DNA of 8,893 nt, taken from the NCBI GenBank assembly GCA_007132865.1, contig SLNU01000203.1, forward strand, positions 1 through 8,893, written 5' to 3'. The notes beneath the pieces were generated by a model that searched no databases, was not told where the DNA came from, and saw only the letters and a list, made by a program, of their open reading frames with translations. How positions within the stretch are numbered: the first letter of the stretch is position 1; every line of letters starts with the position of its first letter. Made by a program: the position numbers and the translations under genes. The DNA comes from Bacteroidales bacterium. GTDB taxonomy: Bacteria; Bacteroidota; Bacteroidia; Bacteroidales; UBA7960. This document shows, piece after piece, positions 1 to 6,817 of the stretch.

Positions 1-133
1 CCAACAGCCAACAGCCAACAGCTAATAGCCAACATCCAACAACCAACAGCTAATAGCCAACAGCCAACAGCCAACATCCAACAGCTAATAGCCAACAGCC
101 AACAACCAACCACCAACAACCAACAACTAACCC
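1..133. repeat. Tandem array of a 7-bp unit (CCAACAG and variants) abutting the porU stop
   Basis: Eighteen consecutive heptamers lie in perfect register from 1 to 126, with only substitutions and no indels. A nineteenth degenerate unit (CTAACCC, 127-133) contains the porU stop codon. The consensus is CYAAYAN on the plus strand; on the strand that porU reads, the main unit is CTGTTGG. Variants are CCAACAG (8 units), CTAATAG (3 units, at 22, 50 and 85), CCAACAT (2), CCAACAA (4) and CCAACCA (1). The array is open at the left edge, so its full length is unknown. Direct and spacer-less, it is not CRISPR. I see no gene, promoter or terminator hairpin in it. It lies in the 3' flank of porU, so porU transcripts that read on would carry it. 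Confidence 0.95.
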
Positions 134-3100
134 CTAAGTATGACGAGCCGTTCTGTCAGCTGCGATTGCTGGCCGTCGGGCGTGGTCAGGATCAGCCGGT
201 ATATATACATGCCGTTGCCAATGGGTTTGCCCTGGTCGCTGGTTCCGTCCCAATATATCGGGGGGGACTGGAAGCCCGGGGACTGTACCCTGGTGTCAAT
301 GGCCTTCAGCAGTCTTCCCTGCAGGTCGAAGACCTCGATGCGCACGTCCAGATCTGAAAACGGCAGGTTGTGCGAAAATACAAAATGCGTCCCGTCCTGG
401 AAGGGATTGGGGAAATTCATCAGGTCCTGCAGCGCCGTCTGCGCTGAGCTGGCCACGATGAAATCCAGGGTCTCCACCGCCGGGTTGTTGTGGATGTCCC
501 ATGCCCGCAAACTCAGGCGGTGGGGTCCCTCCGGAAGCCGGGAGAACGGATACACCACCCGGCCACGCTGATAGCTGTCCAGATCGGCCTCATAATAAGC
601 ATTCAACACGATCGGCGATGCCTGGTCATCGTTCAGGAAAGCCACAATGTCGTGCCCGATGCTTCCCCGTATGTTGATCCCGCTTTCATCGTTAAGGAAC
701 GCAAGCAAAACGGGGTTCTCGTTGGTGGTACCCCCCGAAACGAAAGTTGTGTCATTCATATAAAGCTCGATGAGGGGTCCGGTATTGTCCGCTTCATACC
801 CTTCCAGGGTCCCCCCGATGATGAACCCGTCATCGTAGCCGTGCCCGTCTGTCTGTCCGTCGAACACATAATAGCTTATCTTTCCTTCGCCATAATGGTA
901 GGCGATGTCCTTGGGAACCACAAAGCCAAAGCTGAACCGCCCGTTTTCCACGCTGGCTTTGCCCTTGTAAATCATGGCAGAGCGCATGGCAAAATCGGCC
1001 TTGTTGCTGCCCGGCGCATTGGCCAGGGTCTGGAAGGTTCCCTTTTTATCATATACCGTCGGATAGATCACCCCGTTATAAGCGCTTGCCAGGTTTCCGT
1101 ACCTGTCTGCCACGTAGCCTTCCACAGTGACCTGCTGGAATGCCCTCAGGGTGTCGGGCATGCTTTCCGTAACCACCGAATATTCCGGATAAGCCATCTG
1201 CATGGAGGGGTCACCAAGCAATACGAAGTTTTTAAGCCGCCAGGGCTGCACATTGCCATCACTCTCCACCTTGGCGATCCGGATCAGGTCCCCAAGTCGC
1301 GGGTATTCCCCGTTTTCCCCCGGTCGGAGGGCATTGCGCATAAAATTCTCGTTCAAAGTCAGGTTGGTCCCGGACCAGGCCAGGCGCGTGGTGGTGTAGA
1401 GGGCCACGGCGCCCCCGTCGGGCTTGAGCAGGATGCGCACCCCGGCCGAGAGCTTATCCGGGTCAGGCTGGTCAAAACTGCTGAACTCACAGGTGGCCGT
1501 CATGAAAACCGGCAGGTTGTAATGGTTGTTCCAGGTCTCTATGTCGACAAAAGTAACCACATTCTGCGCTGCAAGTCCCCGCGGACCCCCGTGCCCAATA
1601 TAATTAATCAGCAGAGCTCCCTTGTTGACCCGGTCGTTGATTGCCTGGTTTACCTGGGGATACCTTGACCCCCCTGCCAGGGTCACCATCGGGTAGGCAT
1701 CCAGATAAATCTTACCAAGGTTGTAAGCGGGATAGAGCTGCTCCACGATGTCGCCGAGACGCTCGGCATGGTTGAAATGGGTATTGAAGTCCCCGTCATC
1801 GGCCACGAACACCACCATGTTCCGCCAGTCTGCATGGTTCGGTGTCTTTACAGAGAGGGCCTGGTTCCCACCTTCTGGTTCGATCACCTGGTCGTAACGA
1901 ATGATCTTATCCACCACCGCTTCCGCTTCCTCAATGGTCCGCACAGGCAGTCGTCCGATTCCGATATCCAGCAATCCGGTGGCACCCTCCCCTTCAGAAT
2001 CGGCCAGCAGTCCAAAATAATCGTCGGTCATAAATGAGGTAGAGTGAGACAGGGAGGAGACGCTCTGGTAGGTGGGGATCAGGTTCCCCCCGTAGCCGAG
2101 CAGGTCCTTGTTGTCGATGGTGCCATTGCCGAAAAGCAGGAGGTAGCGGGGAAGCTGCTCAGGCGTCTGTGCGCGGTCGTGGAACATCTTCATGAAATTT
2201 CGTATCGCAGATACATCGGGTGCTCCCGAGGAGAACTCATTGTATATTTGCTGCGGCGTGACGATATGCACACTCAGTCCGTCGTTTTCCCTCCTGAAAG
2301 ACGCCAGTCTTTCCGCTTGGGGGAGGAAGATAATCGGACTGACGATGATCAGGTCGGCGGTGGGCAGGGCATGCAGGTTCTGGTTCTCCACCCCTCCGGC
2401 CAGCCTGGCCTCCAGGTAAGAGGCCCCGCTGAACGCCACAAACTCCCTGAGGGAATCGGCAGGCAGGCGGAATTCCAGCTGGTTTCCCGGGCGGGTCACC
2501 TCCTGCTCCCGGATATTGAAACGATCGGTGACATCCCATACCCTTACCCCGCTGCCGGCATTGGCCAGCGCATAATGGGCGATGTTGCCAGGTCCGACTG
2601 CTGTCGTGTTCCTGAACCCCATCTGGGAACCGGACAAACGCAGCTGGCGCGTCACGTTCACGGCAATATAGTCCAGCCAGCCCCTGGAGGTGGATGCCGG
2701 GCGGTTGTAAGTAAGGTTCACGCGGACCGTATTGCCCGGCTCAGGAGTAAACGACATGCCAGCGACGGACTGCCGGGCGTGGAAGTTTATGTAGTCCAGC
2801 AGGTTGACCGGGGGGATTGCCTGGTTCATTTGCCCGTCACCTGCCCTTACCGTAAAAGTGCTCGACACTCCCGAACGGGCCGCCAGGCTTGTCCGCACAT
2901 GGGCCGGACCGGCCGGGTCAATATCCGGAAAGGCAAAGTTGAACTGCCTGGAGAGCGTGGCATCGAACACCTCCCCGAACCACTGCCTGCCACTTCCGAT
3001 CAGGCTGATAAGATCCCGTTGGTGGTAGGCAAAATCCTGGAAAGTGGTGACCGTGTGAGTCGTAGACTGTGTAGTGGAGGGCTGGGAAGGTACGCGCTTG

Positions 3101-3987
3101 CCCGGTCCCTGGCCGGTTGTAATGAAATAACAGCTTTCGGTGGCATAGAGGTGGACCTCGTGCGTGAAAATGCCTTCCTGCGAATCAAATGTCCACGTAT
3201 TGGGTCCCTCTGCATAAAACAGGATATAGTCGTTCTGCCCGAACACCCCGTCAGAAGCACCTGAGATATAGATGGCATTTTCTTTCAGATCATCCGGACG
3301 CGCCTGGTCGTTTGCCTCAGGCAGCATGCCTCCTCCATTGCCAAAGAGTCGGATCTGGCTTTTCTGCAGGCCCTGCATATTGATGCCGAGGGCGAGCAGG
3401 TCGGCGTGGCTTAGGCGGTAGATCCCTGTTTCACCGACACAAACCTTGAACCAGCTCCCACTGGCCAGGACAGAACCTTCGGCAAATTCCACTGCCTTGT
3501 CATAGGTGGCAGTGGGTTCATAACGCAGCGTTTCCTGGAGGCTAAACGACACCAGTTTTTCATATTTTCCGCTTGCCGGGTCCAGCCGGAAGGGATACAG
3601 GGTGGAGACCGAATGGGATTGTTTTCGCTCCCACTGGGTTCCATGGTGAATTCGGACCTCGGTCTGTCTGAAGCCGGCTGCCTCCAGGACCTGTTGTTCG
3701 GCGGTGTTCGCCGACTCGAACACGGCATCTGCCAGTTCAAAATCCGTCCGGAAATGGGGAACCCTGTCGGGCATCCGCATAGACCAGACCGGAACGCCGG
3801 GCATGGAATCGGCAAATACGGCGCCCTCAAAATAAAGCATGTCGAGGTAATGCCCTTCGCCCACCGGCATGCGCTGAGGCCCTTCATGTGCAAGTCTGAC
3901 CTGGATGCGATCACCGGAAGGGAACCCCCCCAGGTGCAGCAGCATCAATCCGACAAAAATAATGAACAGCCGTTGCGTTGACATCAT
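127..3987 (-). CDS. porU: PorU, gingipain-type (peptidase C25) sortase of the type IX secretion system
   Basis: PorU is the cell-surface sortase of the T9SS: it removes the C-terminal domain (CTD) from exported cargo and couples the cargo to A-LPS-type lipid. The 1286-residue product opens with a signal peptide (about residues 1-25, hydrophobic run FIIFVGLMLL). A propeptide/beta-rich N-terminal half follows, then a C25 peptidase domain at about 543-930. The expected dyad is visible: His799 in NYIGHGGP and Cys833 in MTATCEFSS. The 34-residue spacing is close to that of the gingipain His/Cys pair. Beta-sandwich sequence follows. The last ~97 residues (FPNPF at 1192-1196, then GNGMYIYRL) form a type A T9SS CTD, which PorU is known to keep. 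Length is in the usual 1100-1300 range. The start is one of two tandem ATG codons (3985-3987 or 3982-3984), with a weak AAGGAA upstream. The stop codon and final Gly come from the flanking repeat. It is transcribed away from its T9SS neighbours. porV, often adjacent in relatives, is not seen here. Confidence 0.95.
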   Translation of the reverse strand: MMSTQRLFIIFVGLMLLHLGGFPSGDRIQVRLAHEGPQRMPVGEGHYLDMLYFEGAVFADSMPGVPVWSMRMPDRVPHFRTDFELADAVFESANTAEQQVLEAAGFRQTEVRIHHGTQWERKQSHSVSTLYPFRLDPASGKYEKLVSFSLQETLRYEPTATYDKAVEFAEGSVLASGSWFKVCVGETGIYRLSHADLLALGINMQGLQKSQIRLFGNGGGMLPEANDQARPDDLKENAIYISGASDGVFGQNDYILFYAEGPNTWTFDSQEGIFTHEVHLYATESCYFITTGQGPGKRVPSQPSTTQSTTHTVTTFQDFAYHQRDLISLIGSGRQWFGEVFDATLSRQFNFAFPDIDPAGPAHVRTSLAARSGVSSTFTVRAGDGQMNQAIPPVNLLDYINFHARQSVAGMSFTPEPGNTVRVNLTYNRPASTSRGWLDYIAVNVTRQLRLSGSQMGFRNTTAVGPGNIAHYALANAGSGVRVWDVTDRFNIREQEVTRPGNQLEFRLPADSLREFVAFSGASYLEARLAGGVENQNLHALPTADLIIVSPIIFLPQAERLASFRRENDGLSVHIVTPQQIYNEFSSGAPDVSAIRNFMKMFHDRAQTPEQLPRYLLLFGNGTIDNKDLLGYGGNLIPTYQSVSSLSHSTSFMTDDYFGLLADSEGEGATGLLDIGIGRLPVRTIEEAEAVVDKIIRYDQVIEPEGGNQALSVKTPNHADWRNMVVFVADDGDFNTHFNHAERLGDIVEQLYPAYNLGKIYLDAYPMVTLAGGSRYPQVNQAINDRVNKGALLINYIGHGGPRGLAAQNVVTFVDIETWNNHYNLPVFMTATCEFSSFDQPDPDKLSAGVRILLKPDGGAVALYTTTRLAWSGTNLTLNENFMRNALRPGENGEYPRLGDLIRIAKVESDGNVQPWRLKNFVLLGDPSMQMAYPEYSVVTESMPDTLRAFQQVTVEGYVADRYGNLASAYNGVIYPTVYDKKGTFQTLANAPGSNKADFAMRSAMIYKGKASVENGRFSFGFVVPKDIAYHYGEGKISYYVFDGQTDGHGYDDGFIIGGTLEGYEADNTGPLIELYMNDTTFVSGGTTNENPVLLAFLNDESGINIRGSIGHDIVAFLNDDQASPIVLNAYYEADLDSYQRGRVVYPFSRLPEGPHRLSLRAWDIHNNPAVETLDFIVASSAQTALQDLMNFPNPFQDGTHFVFSHNLPFSDLDVRIEVFDLQGRLLKAIDTRVQSPGFQSPPIYWDGTSDQGKPIGNGMYIYRLILTTPDGQQSQLTERLVILRG

Positions 3988-4215
3988 AATTATTCATTCC
4001 TTAAAACAGTAACACCCCACAGGCATGACTTGTTTTAAAACGAAAAAAACGGGGGCATATTTTTTGGGCATCCGCAACACGCACATATAGCTGTATATCA
4101 AATGTCTAAAAAACTTTAATCATTAGGGAATGGACTATTATACTTGTATTAATAACAATATTGCCTTATTTTCGTTTGCGAAAGGACGGGTTATTGCGAT
4201 CTCTATGACAAGAAA
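3988..4215. other. Divergent intergenic region between porU and the porP/sprF gene
   Basis: This 228-bp AT-rich stretch separates two divergent T9SS genes and must hold the start signals for both. On the plus strand there is one reasonable Bacteroidota promoter candidate (4143-4174, listed separately). For the minus strand I found no convincing TTTG/TAnnTTTG pair. A perfect 10-bp palindrome (GTTTTAAAAC, 4032-4041) and several A/T homopolymers are present but too simple to call as operators. No ORF of note and no RNA gene is visible. Confidence 0.6.
4143..4174 (+). promoter_or_regulatory. Candidate Bacteroidota-type promoter for the porP/sprF gene
   Basis: CTTG at 4143-4146 (consensus -33 TTTG) is followed after 20 bp by TATTTTCG at 4167-4174 (consensus -7 TAnnTTTG, one mismatch). 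Transcription would start near 4178, giving a leader of about 38 nt before the ATG at 4216. A weaker alternative, TTTA at 4115-4118 with TATACTTG at 4139-4146, also has 20-bp spacing. Such short motifs occur by chance in AT-rich DNA, so this is a prediction only. Confidence 0.35.
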
Positions 4216-5211
4216 ATGAGACTTCCACTGGCAAAAAGGGTTTTCAGGCTAATCATTTTCTCAACCCTCCTGTTGGGTGCTCCCGTATCCATGGGGCAGG
4301 ATCCGATTTTCTCACAGTTCTTTTCCTCTCCCCTTTACCTCAACCCGGCATTTGCGGGATCTACGGGAGCCTACCGCTTTGTTCTGAACTCAAGGGCGCA
4401 GCCTTTTGTGGGCTTTAACACCTTCTCTACTTTTAATTTCTCATACGATGGTTTTGTGAGGCCGTTGTATGGCGGACTGGGACTTTTAATCACCAGTGAC
4501 CTGCAGGCCGGGCTAATCATGAAAAACCAGGTGTCGGGCATTTACACCTACCACCTGCGCGCATCCGACAACTTCCATATTCATTTCGGCGCCCAGGCAG
4601 GCTACATGCGGAGTGACTTTAAGTGGCAGGACCTGGAGTGGGCAGTGGATGGGGAGCCGGTACCGTTACACGACCAGGTCGGTTACGCCAATTTTGCGGC
4701 CGGTATACTGTTTTACTCCGAGAACATATACGGCGGAATTGCTGCCCACAACCTTTCTGAACCTGTCGAAGCCTTTTACGAGGGCAGCGAACAGCGCCTC
4801 AACAGGAAATATACCGCCCATTTCGGCATGCATTTGCGGCCCGGGCAGGGACAGCAGTCGCGCAGAGGGGCCCAGTCACAAAGGGGTCCACAGTCCAGAG
4901 CCTTATCGATTTCCCCGAATATCATTGTGCAGCACCAGGCACCTTTCACAAGGATCAATTACGGGCTGTATGCCGGACTGGATCCCTTGCTGGCCGGGGT
5001 CTGGCTCAGGCAGGATTTGGGTCGCCCCTATACCCTTGTCTATCTGCTGGGGGCAGAGTTCGGGGCATTCCGGGTGGGCTATAGTTACGACCATTCCCTT
5101 TCCGGTTTTTCAGGTGCCACACAAGGCATTCACGAAATAAGTGTAATTTTTTCGATGTATAGTGAATCAAAAAACATGAAATACCGTATACTAAACTGTC
5201 CGAGTTTTTAG
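4216..5211 (+). CDS. PorP/SprF family type IX secretion outer-membrane protein
   Basis: PorP/SprF proteins are predicted outer-membrane beta-barrels that support T9SS secretion. PorP itself belongs to the core machinery, while SprF-type paralogs serve particular cargo. The 331-residue product has a signal peptide (1 to about 27, cleavage near SMG|QDP). The family hallmark follows directly, QDPIFSQF at 28-35 and SPLYLNPAFAG just after, and then alternating beta-strand/turn sequence to the end. HEIS and the terminal NCPSF also fit my recollection of the family's C-terminal ending. Length is typical (about 300-340). An unusual Q/R-rich insertion at about 210-229 carries near-repeats QSRRGA and QSQRGP. 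It lies 33 bp before gldJ on the same strand, so co-transcription is likely. Type B cargo, common beside SprF paralogs, is absent nearby, so a role closer to core PorP is an inference; I therefore leave the symbol open. Confidence 0.93.
   Translation: MRLPLAKRVFRLIIFSTLLLGAPVSMGQDPIFSQFFSSPLYLNPAFAGSTGAYRFVLNSRAQPFVGFNTFSTFNFSYDGFVRPLYGGLGLLITSDLQAGLIMKNQVSGIYTYHLRASDNFHIHFGAQAGYMRSDFKWQDLEWAVDGEPVPLHDQVGYANFAAGILFYSENIYGGIAAHNLSEPVEAFYEGSEQRLNRKYTAHFGMHLRPGQGQQSRRGAQSQRGPQSRALSISPNIIVQHQAPFTRINYGLYAGLDPLLAGVWLRQDLGRPYTLVYLLGAEFGAFRVGYSYDHSLSGFSGATQGIHEISVIFSMYSESKNMKYRILNCPSF
4855..4899 (+). repeat. Short 18-bp direct repeats encoding a Q/R-rich loop inside the PorP/SprF gene
   Basis: Two 18-bp units (4855-4872 and 4873-4890) encode QSRRGA and QSQRGP, and a partial third (4891-4899) encodes QSR. 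The repeat sits between two predicted beta strands (ending MHLRP and beginning LSISPNI) where relatives usually have a short turn, so the added residues probably form an exposed Arg-rich loop. The copies differ mostly at third codon positions, which suggests an older duplication under protein-level constraint. Confidence 0.6.
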
Positions 5212-5212
5212 T

Positions 5213-5220
5213 TATTTTTG
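5213..5220 (+). promoter_or_regulatory. Perfect -7 element (TAnnTTTG) just upstream of gldJ
   Basis: TATTTTTG at 5213-5220 matches the Bacteroidota -7 consensus exactly and starts two bases after the porP/sprF stop. A start site near 5224 would give a leader of about 21 nt before the ATG at 5245. No matching -33 TTTG is found at the proper distance (5189-5192 reads TACT), so this may be a weak internal promoter within a porP-gldJ operon, or chance. Confidence 0.35.
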
Positions 5221-5244
5221 TACGCGCACAAAATCAAGCGAAAT

Positions 5245-6753
5245 ATGAGACGGAATCACCATTTCTTCAAGCTTCCCGCCCTGTTGTTTCTGACTGTAAC
5301 CATTGTGGCCTCCTCATGTGGAAGGCGGCAGGAAGTCTCCGAAACAACGGGCTGGCGTTACAACCATGAGGCCTCAGGCGGGTTTGAAGTTTCCCAGTAC
5401 CGGGAACAGGCCCTGGGGCCAGGACTGGTATTTATCGAAGGGGGCACCTTTGTGATGGGGCGAACCGTTGATGATGTGATGTTCGACTGGAACAACATCC
5501 AGCGGCGTGTCACCGTCTCCTCCTTCTATATGGACGAGACAGAGGTCACCAACCTGGATTACCTGGAATATCTTTACTGGCTGAACAGGGTATTTCGTGC
5601 GGGTGGGGATGGACGTCCGCATCAGGTTTATATGAATGCCCTGCCCGACACCCTGGTCTGGCGTGACCCCCTGGCCTACAATGAGCCTTTTGTGGAGAAC
5701 TACCTGAGGCACCCTGCCTATCACGACTACCCGGTGGTGGGTGTCAGCTGGGTACAGGCGAAGGACTATGCCGCCTGGCGTACCGATAGGGTAAACGAGA
5801 TGATCCTGGTGGATAAAGGTTATATGGAATGGGACCAGAGAGATGTTACCGAAGACAATTTTTTCACAACGGAAGCATACCTCGCGGGGCTTTACAGAAG
5901 TGATGCCGTGACACGGCGCGACCTGGACCCGAACAACGAGGAACGTCTGATCAGACGTGAAGATGGCATTTTCCTTCCCCGTTACAGGCTTCCCACAGAA
6001 GCAGAATGGGAGTTTGCCGCATTGGGATTGAAGGGCAATACGATAGACGAGCGCATTGTGGAACGCCGGCAGTACCCGTGGGACGGGCAACACCTGCGCA
6101 GTGCGGAAAGAAGAACGCGCGGGACTTTCCTGGCCAATTTCCAGCGTGGACGCGGGGACATGATGGGCGTAGCAGGAAACCTGAACGATGGTGGTGAGAT
6201 TACTGTGCCTGCAAGATCTTCCTGGCCCAATGATTATGGATTGTACCATATGGCAGGCAATGTCAATGAGTGGGTGAAGGACGTATACCGCCCCCTTTCC
6301 CATGAAGCTGTGGCCGATTTCCGCCCGTTCCGTGGAAACGTATTTGAGACTATCAGGGATGACGATGGAAACTTTATGGAAAGGGATCCCGAAACAGGAC
6401 GCCTGATTCGGAGGTTAGACGATCCCGATGACACCAGGCAGAACTACCGGCGTGCAAACAACATCAACTACCGCGACGGAGATGCCATGTCACAACTTGA
6501 GATTCTGGATATTGAATTGATGGAGGGTGAGGAAGCCGAAGACATCTCGGATACCCAGCGCATGTACAGCTTTGGCGAGACCAGCCTGATAACTGATGAG
6601 ACCAGGGTTTTCAAGGGTGGCAGCTGGCGCGACCGCGCCTACTGGCTCAACCCTGGCACCAGGAGGTATCTCGACCAGAATGAATCTGCGAACGACATTG
6701 GTTTTCGCTGTGCAATGGACCGGGTCGGCAGTCCGATGGGCGTCAACAGGTAA
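5245..6753 (+). CDS. gldJ: GldJ, SUMF1-fold lipoprotein of gliding motility and type IX secretion
   Basis: GldJ is a lipoprotein required for gliding in flavobacteria and for stability of its paralog GldK, a T9SS ring component. From the ATG at 5245 the product is 502 residues. The frame is open upstream to a TTG at 5218, but that codon overlaps the -7 element and would put charged residues before the signal peptide, so 5245 is preferred. A lipoprotein signal ends at ASSC, with Cys25 as the probable lipidated residue. The formylglycine-generating-enzyme (SUMF1) fold follows from about residue 60: FIEGGTFVMG (63-72), RLPTEAEWEF (248-257), AGNVNEWV (337-344), KGGSWRDRAYW (457-467), GFRC (486-489). 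Family members are structural rather than catalytic. The acidic stretch before KGGSW (about 390-450) is also present in relatives as I recall them. GldJ rather than GldK is favoured by the C-terminal pattern and by murF downstream. Confidence 0.93.
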   Translation: MRRNHHFFKLPALLFLTVTIVASSCGRRQEVSETTGWRYNHEASGGFEVSQYREQALGPGLVFIEGGTFVMGRTVDDVMFDWNNIQRRVTVSSFYMDETEVTNLDYLEYLYWLNRVFRAGGDGRPHQVYMNALPDTLVWRDPLAYNEPFVENYLRHPAYHDYPVVGVSWVQAKDYAAWRTDRVNEMILVDKGYMEWDQRDVTEDNFFTTEAYLAGLYRSDAVTRRDLDPNNEERLIRREDGIFLPRYRLPTEAEWEFAALGLKGNTIDERIVERRQYPWDGQHLRSAERRTRGTFLANFQRGRGDMMGVAGNLNDGGEITVPARSSWPNDYGLYHMAGNVNEWVKDVYRPLSHEAVADFRPFRGNVFETIRDDDGNFMERDPETGRLIRRLDDPDDTRQNYRRANNINYRDGDAMSQLEILDIELMEGEEAEDISDTQRMYSFGETSLITDETRVFKGGSWRDRAYWLNPGTRRYLDQNESANDIGFRCAMDRVGSPMGVNR

Positions 6754-6774
6754 GCCGAAAAACCCTTTTTATAT

Positions 6775-6804
6775 AAACCCGTTTGCCATGCAAGCGGGTT
6801 TTTT
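6775..6804 (+). terminator. Rho-independent terminator after gldJ
   Basis: An 11-bp stem (6775-6785 paired with 6791-6801, with one G-T wobble at 6782/6794) closes a 5-nt loop (CCATG). The right arm runs straight into a T tract (6799-6804). It lies 22 bp after the gldJ stop and 14 bp before the murF ATG, so it should end the porP-gldJ transcript and separate it from murF. Confidence 0.85.
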
Positions 6805-6814
6805 CTTATTTTAG
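6782..6814 (+). promoter_or_regulatory. Candidate murF promoter overlapping the gldJ terminator
   Basis: TTTG at 6782-6785 matches the -33 box and TATTTTAG at 6807-6814 matches the -7 box TAnnTTTG with one mismatch; the spacer is 21 bp. By usual geometry, transcription would begin at or within a base or two of the murF ATG (6818), giving a leaderless mRNA. No ribosome binding site is visible there. The -33 box lies in the left arm of the terminator stem. This is a motif-based prediction. Confidence 0.35.
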
Positions 6815-6817
6815 CCC

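Noticed and set aside
1..126. CRISPR array
   Set aside because: The unit is only 7 bp, tandem and without spacers, and no cas gene is present.
260..266. Seven-G tract in porU about 46 codons before the stop, a possible phase-variation switch in the C-terminal domain
   Set aside because: Seven bases is short for contingency loci, the frame is intact, and a GC-rich gene will have such tracts by chance. No supporting repeat or second state is visible.
490..3264. Long plus-strand open frames of about 390-400 codons opposite porU (490-1668 and 2044-3264)
   Set aside because: They lie wholly antisense to a clear PorU reading frame, have no recognisable domain or signal, and are rich in Gly, Arg, His and Val, as expected of the complement of a GC-rich gene.
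127..3987. PorU as a secreted gingipain-like virulence protease rather than the sortase
   Set aside because: The length, large N-terminal region, retained C-terminal domain and linkage to gldJ and murF fit PorU; gingipains are not found in this context.
4032..4041. Palindrome GTTTTAAAAC as an operator between porU and the porP/sprF gene
   Set aside because: It is only 10 bp of simple A/T-rich sequence, with no second copy and no regulator gene nearby.
5218..5244. TTG start for gldJ nine codons upstream of the ATG
   Set aside because: The TTG is the end of the TATTTTTG promoter-like element, and the extension adds YAHKIKRN before an otherwise standard lipoprotein signal peptide. The ATG at 5245 explains the sequence better.
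5374..6303. A 309-codon minus-strand open frame opposite gldJ
   Set aside because: It is antisense to conserved SUMF1-domain sequence and shows no motif of its own; treated as a shadow of gldJ.
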